From Bacteroidota bacterium (GTDB lineage: Bacteria; Bacteroidota; Bacteroidia; Flavobacteriales; Weeksellaceae): a DNA stretch of 64,000 nt. The DNA lies in the NCBI GenBank assembly GCA_023423715.1, contig JAFAFC010000007.1:248001-312000 (forward strand). The letters run 5' to 3'. The position numbers were made by a program, and so were the translations under genes. Of the stretch, positions 25,062-34,663 are shown piece by piece. The notes beneath the pieces were generated by a model. It had not been told where the DNA came from. It did not search any database and was given only the letters and a program-made list of their open reading frames with translations. Positions within the stretch are counted from its first letter, which is position 1. Every line of letters begins with the position of its first letter.

Positions 25062-26297
25062 TTAAGCGATATCGTTTATTTCTGTAATACTTTGTTTTTT
25101 TCCTATTCCTTCTTCATCGTAAACCTGAATTCTAGAACTTACATTCAGGATAATTCCTAATTGAATGTAGGTTACCAACATCGAGGTTCCCCCGTAACTA
25201 ATCAGCGGTAAAGGCTGTCCCGTAACCGGAATGAGATTCACGGCGACGGCGATATTTACCGAGAGCTGAACGAAGATCATTAAGCCCAAGGCAATCACGA
25301 GCAACGAGCCGAAAAAGGCGGGCATTTTACTCGCAATCATCACAATCCGGATGATCATAATTAAATACAATGCAATGAGCGTAAAGGCACCAAAAAAGCC
25401 ATACTCTTCAACAATAATCGCAAAGATGAAATCGGAAGCCGACTGAGGAAGCATTTGTTTTAATGCACTTTTTCCAGGTCCCATTCCTGTAATTCCGCCA
25501 TGAACAATAGCTGCTTTGGCTTGCATTACTTGGTAATTTTTGGCTTTTACACTTTCGTCTTCAACATCGGCATTGGCTTTAGAGCTCGTAAACGTTTCGA
25601 TACGACTCATCCATGTGTGAACACGGTTTCCACCAATCATGTTTGTATTTAAAGCCACCAAAAGAAATAATATCGTTGCCACTACAGCTGTTGATATAAA
25701 TCCGGCGACGTATTTCCAATTCAATTGTCCAACGATTAAAACAGCGATAGACACCATCATAATCATCAAAGCGGTTGATCCATTATCTTTTGCAACCAAG
25801 ACAAAAACCAATAAGATAGGCCCGAAAATATAGAGGATATTCTCTATTGGAAGTCGTTCTCTATTGATTTTCTTTGTTAAATAACGACACAGATAAATGA
25901 TCAACATCAAATATGCAAACGTCGATGGTTGAAAGGAAATCGGTGTTCCAGGGATTTTAAGCCATCTGCTCGCGCTCGCTCCATCAATCGTTTGACCTGA
26001 GAAGAACGTTAATCCCAACATGACAATGGTGATAAACAGCAAGATACTGCTGAGTTTCCCTATGTATTCATATCGGAAAGATTGTACACCTCGCATGATG
26101 AGTAAGCCCACAACAACAAATCCCATATGTTTAATCACATGGCTGGTTGTTGTTCCGGTATTCACAACATATTCTAGATTGGAACTTGCAGAATACACCG
26201 GAAATATGGAAAACATGGAGATTAAGATAATCACCGTCCATAAGACCTTGTCGCCTTTCAGCCAATCTATTTTCTTTTCTGCTGTTTCCTCGTTCAT
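25062..26297 (-). CDS. ftsW: SEDS-family peptidoglycan polymerase FtsW
   Basis: A polytopic membrane glycosyltransferase acting with FtsI at the septum. The 411-residue protein has about ten hydrophobic segments, the SEDS hallmarks ASRWLKIPGTPISFQPST in the middle and VVAVNLIP-type (AVAVNLIPVTGQPLPLISYGG) near the end. A charged periplasmic loop with RIETFTSSKANADVEDE separates them. It abuts murD upstream by 6 bp. Confidence 0.96.
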   Translation of the reverse strand: MNEETAEKKIDWLKGDKVLWTVIILISMFSIFPVYSASSNLEYVVNTGTTTSHVIKHMGFVVVGLLIMRGVQSFRYEYIGKLSSILLFITIVMLGLTFFSGQTIDGASASRWLKIPGTPISFQPSTFAYLMLIIYLCRYLTKKINRERLPIENILYIFGPILLVFVLVAKDNGSTALMIMMVSIAVLIVGQLNWKYVAGFISTAVVATILFLLVALNTNMIGGNRVHTWMSRIETFTSSKANADVEDESVKAKNYQVMQAKAAIVHGGITGMGPGKSALKQMLPQSASDFIFAIIVEEYGFFGAFTLIALYLIMIIRIVMIASKMPAFFGSLLVIALGLMIFVQLSVNIAVAVNLIPVTGQPLPLISYGGTSMLVTYIQLGIILNVSSRIQVYDEEGIGKKQSITEINDIA

Positions 26298-26303
26298 CGT
26301 AAC

Positions 26304-27632
26304 TTAGTTTGCCAACACGGCTTTTTTAAACTGCTCGCCTCGATCTTCGTAGCTGTTAAAAAGGTCGAAACTTGCGCAACATGGAGAAAGTAATACGGTA
26401 TCGCCACTTTCTGCTAATGATTTGCACACTTTTACGCAATCTTCCATGGAAGATGTATCGTAAATTTGTTCCTTTTTATCGCGGAAGAAATCAATAATCT
26501 TATCGTTGTCTAATCCAAGACAAACAATCGCTTTTACTTTCTTCTTTACCAAGTCTTCAATCTCGGTATAGTCGTTTCCTTTATCTTTTCCACCAACAAT
26601 CCAAATCGTTGGTCTGGTCATACTTTCCAATGCGTAATACGTTGCATTTACGTTGGTCGCCTTGCTATCGTTGATGTATTGCACACCGTCAATTTCGCCC
26701 ACAAACTCCAATCGATGTTCTACCGCTTGGAAGGTCATTAATGAGTTTCTGATACTTTCGTTGCTGATGTTTAGGAGCTTCCCTGCAATAGATGCTGCTA
26801 AACTATTCGCGACGTTATGTTGTCCACGGATACTCAATTCTTCAACGTTCATGGTGAAATCGTTTCCAATTTTTACCACCATTTTTCCTTCGTCGAAATA
26901 TCCGCCTTCTTTCACTTTTTCCTTCATGGAGAAAGGAATTTTCTGTGCCTTAATCTCCAATTTTTTCAAAAGATTCTGACTCATTTCATCATCTTTATTG
27001 TAAATGAAATAATTGTCATTCTCTTGATTTTCTGCAATTCTGAATTTCGCTAAAGCATATTCTTCATAATCGTAGTTGTACTGATCCAAATGATCTGGCG
27101 ATAAATTCAACAATAGAGAAATATACGGTCTAAAATTTTGAATATCATCTAGTTGAAAAGAACTTACTTCCAAAACATAGTATTCAAAACTTTCATCAGC
27201 GACTTGCTTTGCAAAGCTTTTTCCGATATTTCCACCTAAACCGACATTCAATCCGTCATTTTTTAAAATATGATAGATTAAAGACGTTGTTGTTGTTTTT
27301 CCGTTACTTCCTGTAATAGCAATGGTTTTTGCCGTTGTGAATTCGGATGCAAATTCAATTTCAGATGACAGTCGAATTCCTTTCGCTTGAATCTTTGCAA
27401 TGATTTCCGCTTTCTTAGGAATTCCTGGTGATTTTACAATCCAATCAGCCGCTAAAATCCGTTCTTCATCATTTTTTTCCTCTTCAAATGGAATGTCATT
27501 TTCCTCTAAAAGCTTTTTGTAGTTGTCGCGTATCTTTCCCTTGTCGGACAAGAAAACTTCCAATCCTTTCTTTTTGGCTAGGTACGCTGCACCAAAACCA
27601 CTTTCTCCACCGCCTAATACTACTATTTTCAT
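26304..27632 (-). CDS. murD: UDP-N-acetylmuramoyl-L-alanine--D-glutamate ligase
   Basis: Adds D-Glu to UDP-MurNAc-L-Ala. The 442-residue protein has the N-terminal VVLGGGESGFGAAYLA, WIVKSPGIPK, the ATP loop ITGSNGKTTTTSLI, the LNLSPDHLDQY segment, EHRLEFVGEIDGVQYINDSKATN and the C-terminal LLSPCCASFDLF. Family-typical in length and motifs. The start lies 4 bp from the mraY stop. Confidence 0.96.
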   Translation of the reverse strand: MKIVVLGGGESGFGAAYLAKKKGLEVFLSDKGKIRDNYKKLLEENDIPFEEEKNDEERILAADWIVKSPGIPKKAEIIAKIQAKGIRLSSEIEFASEFTTAKTIAITGSNGKTTTTSLIYHILKNDGLNVGLGGNIGKSFAKQVADESFEYYVLEVSSFQLDDIQNFRPYISLLLNLSPDHLDQYNYDYEEYALAKFRIAENQENDNYFIYNKDDEMSQNLLKKLEIKAQKIPFSMKEKVKEGGYFDEGKMVVKIGNDFTMNVEELSIRGQHNVANSLAASIAGKLLNISNESIRNSLMTFQAVEHRLEFVGEIDGVQYINDSKATNVNATYYALESMTRPTIWIVGGKDKGNDYTEIEDLVKKKVKAIVCLGLDNDKIIDFFRDKKEQIYDTSSMEDCVKVCKSLAESGDTVLLSPCCASFDLFNSYEDRGEQFKKAVLAN

Positions 27633-27636
27633 ACTG

Positions 27637-28878
27637 TTATCTTACTTTTAGAGTGATGAGACATACAATCGCCAACATAACTCCAATAATGATCATTCTG
27701 TTCACAATTTTGCTTTCATGAAAACCTCCTTTTTGGAAATGGTGATGCAAAGGAGACATTCTGAAAAGCCTATTATTTTGAGCATATTCCAGCCCGTATT
27801 TTCTTTTTCTGTATTTGAAAACCGCTACCTGAAGCATTACAGAAAGGTTTTCGATTAGGAAAATTCCGCAAAGGATTGGGATTAGTAATTCCTTTCTTAG
27901 AATGATCGCTAAAACAGCGATAACTCCACCCAACATTAAACTTCCTGTATCTCCCATAAATACTTGTGCAGGATAGGTGTTGTACCAGAAAAACCCGATG
28001 ACCGCACCCACCATGGCGACGGCAAAAATCGTGGTTTCACCCATATTTGGGAGGAACATGATGTTGAGGTAATCTGCAAAAATGATGTTTCCAGAAACGT
28101 ACGCGAAAAAGGCCAATGTTAATAATATAACGGCACTTGTTCCGGCTGCTAAACCATCAATTCCATCGGTAATATTCGCGCCATTAGAAACGGCAGTTAC
28201 GATAAAAATGACAATCGGAATAAAAACAATCCAAGCCCATTCTTGACGCTCATCTTCATCCATCCAGAATAGAATTTGACTGTAATCAAACTCGTTATTT
28301 TTAGCAAAAGGTACGGTAGAAACCACTTCTTTTTCTGCTGGCATAAAGTTTTGCTCAACATTATTTCGATTCACAACATTGTTATCAGAATACTTTCTTT
28401 TAATGGTAATATTTGAGTTGTAGAACATGGTAACGCCTACAATTAAGCCCAATCCAACTTGACCAATAATTTTAAATTTTCCGCTAAGTCCGTCTTTATT
28501 TTTCTTTATTTTCTTCAGATAATCGTCTAAGAAACCGATGGCGCCCATCCAAATCACCGTGATTATAAGCAAAACGATATACACATTCGTAAATCTTGTA
28601 AACAAAAGAACGGGAATCAACGTTGCTATAATGATGATTAAACCACCCATTGTTGGTGTTCCTTCTTTCTGTTTTTGTCCTGCTAAGCCAAGGTCACGAA
28701 CCAGTTCGCCCATTTGTTTTCTACGTAAAAAATTGATGATTTTTTTCCCGTAAACCAAGGCGATGAAAAGAGACATCAATACCGCCATTCCAGCTCGGAA
28801 GGAGATGTATTTTAGCAAGTTCATTCCCGGAATGTGGATTCCGTTTGCTGAAAGATATTCGTATAGATAGTATAACAT
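27637..28878 (-). CDS. mraY: phospho-N-acetylmuramoyl-pentapeptide transferase
   Basis: An integral membrane enzyme making lipid I from UDP-MurNAc-pentapeptide and undecaprenyl phosphate. The 413-residue protein has about ten helices, GTPTMGG, the Asp motif GFLDDYLKK, NGANITDGIDGLAAGTSA, and PLHHHFQKGGFHESKIV near the end. It is some 50 residues longer than typical 360-residue MraY because of a charged insertion around residues 170-225, between helices. Similar insertions occur in other Bacteroidota as far as I recall. Confidence 0.96.
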   Translation of the reverse strand: MLYYLYEYLSANGIHIPGMNLLKYISFRAGMAVLMSLFIALVYGKKIINFLRRKQMGELVRDLGLAGQKQKEGTPTMGGLIIIIATLIPVLLFTRFTNVYIVLLIITVIWMGAIGFLDDYLKKIKKNKDGLSGKFKIIGQVGLGLIVGVTMFYNSNITIKRKYSDNNVVNRNNVEQNFMPAEKEVVSTVPFAKNNEFDYSQILFWMDEDERQEWAWIVFIPIVIFIVTAVSNGANITDGIDGLAAGTSAVILLTLAFFAYVSGNIIFADYLNIMFLPNMGETTIFAVAMVGAVIGFFWYNTYPAQVFMGDTGSLMLGGVIAVLAIILRKELLIPILCGIFLIENLSVMLQVAVFKYRKRKYGLEYAQNNRLFRMSPLHHHFQKGGFHESKIVNRMIIIGVMLAIVCLITLKVR

Positions 28879-28893
28879 GCGTTCTCTTTTTGT

Positions 28894-30354
28894 TTATTTA
28901 CCCATTAACTGTAGCAGTTCCTGTATTGTTTCTTTGTCATCAAAATGATGCTTCTCCCCTTTGATTTCTTGATAGTTTTCGTGGCCTTTTCCGGCTACAA
29001 CTACAATATCTTTAGGTTCGGCGAATTTGATGGCCATTTTTATCGCTTCTCTTCGATCTGGAATCGAAGTATATTTACTGAAATACTGAGGCTCTACCCC
29101 GTTTTCAATTTCTTTTATAATTTGACCAGGTTCCTCACTTCTCGGATTGTCCGAAGTGATAATTGCTAACGTCGATTTTCGAGTTGCAATTTTCCCCATT
29201 TCCGGTCTTTTTGCATGATCTCGATCGCCTCCACATCCAAAAACCGTGATTAAACGTTCGTTTTTTGTTCGGATCTCGTTGATGGTATCTAAAACATTCG
29301 CCAAAGCATCTGGTGTATGCGCATAATCCACGATGAAGAAAATTCCAGAAGGAGATTTTATTGTTTCAAAACGACCTTTCACACGGTGTAAACTGGAAAT
29401 CGCTTTCAAAACATCGGTTTCGTCAAAACCTAATTCAACCGCTGTTGCATACGCTAAAAGCAAGTTGTAGGCATTGAATTTCCCTGTTAGCGTTGTCCAA
29501 AGTTCGTGTCCATTAAAATTCAATAACATTCCATTCAGATCAGCTTCTAAAAGCTTTCCATGAAAATCGGCTAATGTTTTTAATGCGTATGTTTTTTTCT
29601 TTGCTGTTGTATTTTGCAACATCACCATTCCATTTTTGTCATCGATATTGGTAATGGCAATCGCTTCCGATGAAAGTTCATCAAAAAAGCGCTTTTTAGC
29701 TTTTAAATACTCATCGAACGTATGGTGATAATCCAAATGATCATGCGTAAGGTTGGTAAATCCAGCAATTTTGAAATGCAAACCTTCGGTTCTGTTTTGA
29801 TGTACGCCGATGGAACTTACTTCCATAAAAGCGTATTCACAACCCGATTCCAAAGCTTCATTTAGAATTCGATTGATATTTAGAATATCTGGAGTGGTAT
29901 GTGTTGAAGGAAAAACATGGTTTCCAATTCGAATTTCAACCGTTGAAATCAACGCACATTTGAAACCTAAATTCGTGAAAAGTTCAAACAACAACGTTGT
30001 TGATGTTGTTTTTCCATTCGTTCCTGTAATTCCAATCAAGTTGATTTTCTCAGAAGGATTTCCGTAAAAATTAGAAGCTAATTTCCCTAACGCTTTCGAA
30101 GAATTTTTAACCTGAATATAGGTTACTCCTTCATTTTTTGTTGAAGGAAGTGTTTCGCAAACAACAACGTTCGCTCCTTTTTCAATCGCAGAATCAATAA
30201 ACGAATGCCCATCAACCTGTGTTCCAGGAATGGCAACATACAGCGCGTTTGCTTTGGCTAAACGGCTGTCGAAAACGATATTTTCAATCTCTTTTTCAAG
30301 AGTTCCGATCGTTTCCAAAGTGGGAATTCTATTTAAAAGTTCTGTTAGTCTCAT
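28894..30354 (-). CDS. murE: UDP-MurNAc-L-Ala-D-Glu:2,6-diaminopimelate ligase
   Basis: Adds the third amino acid of the stem peptide. The 486-residue protein has FDSRLAKANALYVAIPG at the N terminus, the ATP loop GITGTNGKTTSTTLL, NLTHDHLDYH, GRFETI and the C-terminal TSDNPRSEEP. The DNPR signature specifies meso-diaminopimelate over lysine. It begins 2 bp after the ftsI stop. Confidence 0.96.
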   Translation of the reverse strand: MRLTELLNRIPTLETIGTLEKEIENIVFDSRLAKANALYVAIPGTQVDGHSFIDSAIEKGANVVVCETLPSTKNEGVTYIQVKNSSKALGKLASNFYGNPSEKINLIGITGTNGKTTSTTLLFELFTNLGFKCALISTVEIRIGNHVFPSTHTTPDILNINRILNEALESGCEYAFMEVSSIGVHQNRTEGLHFKIAGFTNLTHDHLDYHHTFDEYLKAKKRFFDELSSEAIAITNIDDKNGMVMLQNTTAKKKTYALKTLADFHGKLLEADLNGMLLNFNGHELWTTLTGKFNAYNLLLAYATAVELGFDETDVLKAISSLHRVKGRFETIKSPSGIFFIVDYAHTPDALANVLDTINEIRTKNERLITVFGCGGDRDHAKRPEMGKIATRKSTLAIITSDNPRSEEPGQIIKEIENGVEPQYFSKYTSIPDRREAIKMAIKFAEPKDIVVVAGKGHENYQEIKGEKHHFDDKETIQELLQLMGK

Positions 30355-30356
30355 TC

Positions 30357-32348
30357 TTAATTTTGTAAGGTTAGGTAGATTCTTTGGTTCTTTTTGATTA
30401 CGGTTCCAGCGCTCGGAAACTGATCTTTAATCTTTCCAACACCTTTATAATCTACTCTATAGCCATCGTTTTCCAATTGTGGAATCACGTTTTTTCCTAT
30501 CAAACCGACAACGTCGGGCATACTTCCTTGGCTCACTTGCACTTTCGTGTTTGGTGCAACCATTTTTCCTAAATCCACTTTACGATCCACCAACATTTCT
30601 TTTTCAATGTTTTGTGGAGTTTTTAAGAAGGTTTTACCTGCAATTTCTTTAAAAACTGGTGCGGCAACGGTTCCCCCATAAAAGCCTTTAGAAACATCTG
30701 GTTCGCTAACCATTACGTAACATGTATATTTTGGTTTGTCCGCAGGATAAAAACCAGCAAAAGACGCACGGTATTTCATTGGGCCAGGCAACCAATACTC
30801 AAAACGAGCGGTTCCTGTTTTCCCAGCCATTTTAAGGTTAGGCGTAAAAATGCTTCGTCCAGTTCCTTTTTCAACCGCTTTTGTCAAAGCACTTGTCATC
30901 ATTTTTATGGCTTTTTCCGAAGCCATTTTTTTCACCATAATTGATGGTTGAGACTGATACGTTACTTTACCATCTTTCATTATTTTATCAATGAACAAAG
31001 GCTTTAGCATCGTTCCACCATTCGCAACTCCGTTGTAGAAAGTGGTTAATTGCAAAATGTTGTAGTTGGTTGCGTATCCAAACGATGTCGATGCAAAAGT
31101 TCCTTTGCTCCATTTTGAATGGCCAGGTGTATAAACAAATGGTTTTGTTGCTCCTGGAACTTCTAAATCTAATCGATCCATCATTTTCCAACGCTTCAAA
31201 TGATCTAGGAACACTTGCGGTTTATCCGCATAATATTTTGTTATCAACTTCGCTGTTCCGACGTTACTTGATTTAGCCAAAACATCGCTGATGTCGTACG
31301 TTCCACCACCATGACCATCAGAAATTCGTTGTCCAGCATAATTCCAAACGCCACCACCAACATTTACCGTTGTATTTTCATCGATAAATCCATCATCCAT
31401 TGCCGCCAAAAGCGAAACCGTTTTGAAAGTTGATCCAGGCTCAATTCCATCTTTCAATGCGTAATTGTAGGCATCAACATAAACTCCAGGTTCTGTTCTT
31501 TTTAAGTTGACTAAAGCTTTAACTTTCCCTGTTTCCACTTCCATAACAATCACGGTTCCGTGTTCTGCATCGAATTGAGTGAGTTGTTTTTCTAAAGCGG
31601 AACTTGCAATATCTTGAATTCGTAAATCCAAAGTCGTATAAACATCTTGGCCATCGATCGGGTCGCGAACTTTCCAGTAATCAATTGGCTTCCATTGCGA
31701 AGAGTTGACCCTTTGTTCATATCGTGTTCCGTCAACGCCAGATAAGTATTTTGAGAAGGCACCTTCTAAACCAGATTTGTAGGTTCCATTGTCCATTCCG
31801 ATGGTTCCAGCTCCAATTTCGGAGGTTGCTAGTTCTCTACGATATTTTCTATCAACGATAAATCCGCCGCGATTTTTTCCTTTTTTGAAGATTGGGAAAT
31901 TTCGAATTCGATCGTATTCATCGAAATCTAAGCCTTTTACCAAACCATAATATTGGTTTTTCTTCGCTTTTTGTTGATCAAAAATAGAACGATAATGACT
32001 TCTTGGTTTTCCAAACATCGCACTTAACGAATCCGTTAAAGCGCCAATATTATTTTTGTAAACGGTGTCGCGTATTGTTTTGAAATCCAAATAGATATCG
32101 TAACGCATAACGGTAGTTGCCAAAATGGATCCGTCCGCAGCATACAAGTTTCCACGAGCAGCTTTTAAGGTTGCTTCACGATAATTTTTGTTGATGTAAT
32201 CAGCTTTAATTTCCTCAACATTGGTGTTTTGAAGAATAATAATTCTTCCAAGGAAAATAGCGAATAAGACGAATGCTGCCGCCGTAAAAAGGTAGCCCCA
32301 TCGCAATGTTTTTTTGCGCTTTAGATCGTACTCATTTTGTTGTGCCAT
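30357..32348 (-). CDS. ftsI: septal peptidoglycan transpeptidase (class B PBP, FtsI) with PASTA domain
   Basis: Cross-links septal peptidoglycan. The 663-residue protein has a basic N terminus and one membrane helix (about 16-35, GYLFTAAAFVLFAIFLGRII), a dimerisation/pedestal region to about 230, and a transpeptidase domain with EPGSTFKTVS (active-site Ser, SxxK), AKSSNVGTA (SxN) and AGKTGTARF (KTG). A single C-terminal PASTA repeat (MPDVVGLIGKNVIPQLENDG, about 597-661) follows. Its start overlaps the ftsL end by 17 bp, suggesting translational coupling. Confidence 0.95.
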   Translation of the reverse strand: MAQQNEYDLKRKKTLRWGYLFTAAAFVLFAIFLGRIIILQNTNVEEIKADYINKNYREATLKAARGNLYAADGSILATTVMRYDIYLDFKTIRDTVYKNNIGALTDSLSAMFGKPRSHYRSIFDQQKAKKNQYYGLVKGLDFDEYDRIRNFPIFKKGKNRGGFIVDRKYRRELATSEIGAGTIGMDNGTYKSGLEGAFSKYLSGVDGTRYEQRVNSSQWKPIDYWKVRDPIDGQDVYTTLDLRIQDIASSALEKQLTQFDAEHGTVIVMEVETGKVKALVNLKRTEPGVYVDAYNYALKDGIEPGSTFKTVSLLAAMDDGFIDENTTVNVGGGVWNYAGQRISDGHGGGTYDISDVLAKSSNVGTAKLITKYYADKPQVFLDHLKRWKMMDRLDLEVPGATKPFVYTPGHSKWSKGTFASTSFGYATNYNILQLTTFYNGVANGGTMLKPLFIDKIMKDGKVTYQSQPSIMVKKMASEKAIKMMTSALTKAVEKGTGRSIFTPNLKMAGKTGTARFEYWLPGPMKYRASFAGFYPADKPKYTCYVMVSEPDVSKGFYGGTVAAPVFKEIAGKTFLKTPQNIEKEMLVDRKVDLGKMVAPNTKVQVSQGSMPDVVGLIGKNVIPQLENDGYRVDYKGVGKIKDQFPSAGTVIKKNQRIYLTLQN

Positions 32349-32715
32349 TCGCTGTGCTGTCCAATTTTATTAATAGCTTATGTGGGTGACTTTCAAGCGG
32401 TAAAAGTGAGTCTTTTACCATTTGCTTCCCAAGCTCAGATTCCATTTTTACTTTAATCAACTTACTTTGAGCGTATGCATTTCGAGATTTGTATTCCTCG
32501 GTTTGCTCTTTTAGTTCGTTTACCCTTTCGATTTTTGCACCTACCAAGTGGTTGGAGTAAATCATGATCATCATCAACACAAAAATCAACAAGAAATACT
32601 TGTAATGCGTTTTGAGTTCGTCACGATTCAAGAAATTTCCTTTTATGATGTCCATAAAAGTGAGTTTCTTGCTGGGTTTATATGTTCCTTTTTTCGCCAA
32701 AGCGGTGTTTATCAA
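32332..32715 (-). CDS. ftsL: FtsL-like small bitopic cell division protein
   Basis: A 127-residue protein with a basic cytoplasmic tail (~35 residues longer than in E. coli), one membrane helix (about 43-61, FLLIFVLMMIMIYSNHLVG), and a periplasmic coiled coil (ERVNELKEQTEEYKSRNAYAQSKLIKVKMESELG). Sequence identity to classical FtsL is low. The call rests on topology and the conserved place between rsmH and ftsI. Its 3' end overlaps ftsI by 17 bp and its start is 4 bp after rsmH. Confidence 0.85.
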   Translation of the reverse strand: MINTALAKKGTYKPSKKLTFMDIIKGNFLNRDELKTHYKYFLLIFVLMMIMIYSNHLVGAKIERVNELKEQTEEYKSRNAYAQSKLIKVKMESELGKQMVKDSLLPLESHPHKLLIKLDSTANGTTK

Positions 32716-32719
32716 TATT

Positions 32720-33613
32720 TTATACTTTGATTCCGATTCTCATTTTTGCACTTCGTGCTCGAGAATTTTCCTCGATTTCTTCGTCATTTGGGATGATGGC
32801 TTTACTTTGAAGCAATTCAAATGCTTTTTTGTAATTTCCATAAATATCCCGTTCTGGTTCCCCTTCAAACATTCCGTTTTTCAAGAAACGCTTTACCAAT
32901 CGATCTTCTAGAGAGTGATAGGAAATCACCACCAACCGTCCTTCCGGTTTCAAAACGTTGTATGCTTGCTGCAACATTTCTTTCAAAACCTCCAATTCTT
33001 CGTTAACTTCTATTCGAATTGCTTGAAATATCTGCGCAAAAAATTTATTTTGCTTGTGCGCCGGAATAAAACTGAATACTTTTTTCAAGTCCTCCGTTGT
33101 TTTTAACTTTCCTGTTTTTCTATGATGAACGATGGTTCTCGCTAATTTTCTTGCTTCACGAAGTTCACCATAATGGTAAAAAATGTCTGCCAATTGCTCT
33201 TCTTCGTACTCATTAATTACTTTTTGAGCATTTAGCGTTTGCAAAACATTCATTCGCATATCCAGTGGGCCATCATTTCTTGTTGAAAAACCACGTTCTG
33301 CTTCGTCAAATTGATGCGATGAAACCCCTAAATCCGCTAAAACACCATCCACTTGAGAAACGCCATACATTAAAAGTGAGTTTTCTAAAAAACGAAAATT
33401 CTGATTAATTAAGGTAAAACGAGGGTCGTCGATGGTATTTTTCAGTGCATCCAAATCCTGATCAAAAGAATACAATTTTCCCTTTTCGGAAAGTCGGCTT
33501 AAGATTTCTCGTGAGTGGCCGCCTCCACCAAAGGTGCAATCCACATAGATTCCGTCTGGATTGGTCACCAGATCATCCACACTTTTCTTCAGCAAAACCG
33601 GATTATGATACAT
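32720..33613 (-). CDS. rsmH: 16S rRNA (cytosine1402-N4)-methyltransferase
   Basis: SAM-dependent enzyme acting on C1402 in the ribosomal P site (formerly mraW). The 297-residue protein has the N-terminal YHNPVLLKKSVDDL, SAM loop VDCTFGGGGHSREIL, LADLGVSSHQFDEAERGFS, and the C-terminal VISYHSLEDRLVKRFLK plus RARSAKMRI. Placed directly after mraZ as in most dcw clusters. Confidence 0.96.
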   Translation of the reverse strand: MYHNPVLLKKSVDDLVTNPDGIYVDCTFGGGGHSREILSRLSEKGKLYSFDQDLDALKNTIDDPRFTLINQNFRFLENSLLMYGVSQVDGVLADLGVSSHQFDEAERGFSTRNDGPLDMRMNVLQTLNAQKVINEYEEEQLADIFYHYGELREARKLARTIVHHRKTGKLKTTEDLKKVFSFIPAHKQNKFFAQIFQAIRIEVNEELEVLKEMLQQAYNVLKPEGRLVVISYHSLEDRLVKRFLKNGMFEGEPERDIYGNYKKAFELLQSKAIIPNDEEIEENSRARSAKMRIGIKV

Positions 33614-33661
33614 TTTCTTTTAATTTTTGATGTTGTGCTTTTTTACGTTTCTGAAACACAA

Positions 33662-34132
33662 TTACGAATTATCTTCTGTAAAATCGATGGAACCCATCAC
33701 CTCTTCTGAAAGCGATGCAAAATCTGCTTCATTGGTTTTGATGTTTTCTTCATAAGCTTCTTTATCCCAGATTTCAAAAAATTCACCAACACCCGAAATC
33801 ACAATTTCTTTCTGAAGGTTAGCAAATGTTTTTAGATCTTTCGGAACCAAAATTCTTTCCGCTTTATCTACTTCTACTTTTTTCACACCGGCTGTAAAAA
33901 GACGGATGAAATCAGCATTTTTCTTAACAAAACGATTCAGTCCATTGATCTTGTTCATCAGTTTATCCCACGGTTGTAGCGGGTAAACTTCCAAACATTT
34001 TTGAAACACGGCCCTCTTAACAACGAGCTCGTTGTCAGGAAAGTTTTGCAAATGTTTCATAAGAGCAGTGGGCAATTTCAGCCTGCCTTTCTCATCAATT
34101 TTGCATTCGTATGTCTCAAAAAAATAATTCAT
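33662..34132 (-). CDS. mraZ: transcriptional regulator MraZ
   Basis: AbrB/SpoVT-like DNA-binding protein that represses its own dcw operon. 156 residues from the ATG at 34132 (MNYFFETYECKIDEKGRLKLP), with a second repeat KAERILVPKDLKTFANLQKEI. A longer in-frame start at 34171 would place the promoter -7 element and a TGGGA operator repeat inside the gene, so I reject it. It is the first gene of the dcw transcript. The -7 element is 6 bp from the ATG, implying a near-leaderless mRNA. Confidence 0.94.
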   Translation of the reverse strand: MNYFFETYECKIDEKGRLKLPTALMKHLQNFPDNELVVKRAVFQKCLEVYPLQPWDKLMNKINGLNRFVKKNADFIRLFTAGVKKVEVDKAERILVPKDLKTFANLQKEIVISGVGEFFEIWDKEAYEENIKTNEADFASLSEEVMGSIDFTEDNS

Positions 34133-34138
34133 TTGGGA

Positions 34139-34146
34139 CAAATTTA
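34139..34146 (-). promoter_or_regulatory. -7 element TAAATTTG of the dcw operon promoter
   Basis: Perfect TAnnTTTG 6 bp before the mraZ ATG. The MraZ-box repeats lie about 20-34 bp upstream of it, where a repressor would cover the -33 region. Confidence 0.6.
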
Positions 34147-34164
34147 TATAATTATTTCTAAACT

Positions 34165-34182
34165 TTCCCACTTTTTCCCACT
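34165..34182 (-). promoter_or_regulatory. MraZ-box repeats (operator)
   Basis: On the minus strand GTGGGA occurs twice (TGGGA at 34176-34180 and 34166-34170) with an exact 10-bp period. This matches the TGGGN direct repeats separated by 5 bp that MraZ binds in E. coli. It implies autoregulation of the dcw cluster. Confidence 0.65.
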
Positions 34183-34635
34183 TTTTGACTTAATGTGGAT
34201 AAATTTTGAAATTTTGATGTAAAATGCTGATTAATTGAATTTTAATCAACCCGAAAACAAGCTTCGATTTTTGATTTTATTGCTGAAAAATTGATTGACA
34301 GCGGATTAAAAATGAAGTTCATTTTCTTAGAGTTTTTAGAAGAATTTGATAGGAGTTTTACCCAAAATTTTTGCAAACGTAGGGACAAAAAGAACTGCTT
34401 GCAAGGAAAGAACGTCTCCTGTGGAAAACTAATTTTACGTAAACTGATTTTCTATTTTGTAATCGCTTCGTTCATGGCTTAGTAGAACCTAAAAATTTAG
34501 TTTGAATGCATTTTTCTGGAATTCTTGGATCAGAAATCTTGGGGTTTTGATATTAGTTAAATATAAAAACTTGAAAAAAACCTTGATTTTGGCTAAATTC
34601 TTTCTTAATTTGTCCCTTCACGATTTGAGATTTTG
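34183..34635. other. intergenic region upstream of the dcw operon
   Basis: About 450 bp of AT-rich sequence between the mraZ operator and the hydrolase promoter. A perfect DnaA box (TGTGGATAA, 34194-34202) lies 12 bp upstream of the MraZ boxes. A 63-codon plus-strand reading (34291-34482, TTG start) has unconvincing composition. I see no RNA gene or repeat. Confidence 0.4.
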
Positions 34636-34643
34636 TATTTTTG
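34636..34643 (+). promoter_or_regulatory. -7 element TATTTTTG for the alpha/beta hydrolase
   Basis: Perfect TAnnTTTG, 20 bp before the ATG at 34664. A TTTG about 23 bp further upstream could be the -33 element. Confidence 0.5.
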
Positions 34644-34663
34644 CGTTTCATTACAGTTGATGT

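Noticed and set aside
34133..34171. Longer start of mraZ at 34171
   Set aside because: It would place the promoter and an MraZ box within the coding region; MNYFF at 34132 fits the family.
34291..34482. 63-codon plus-strand ORF upstream of the hydrolase
   Set aside because: TTG start, irregular composition, no promoter and no family resemblance.
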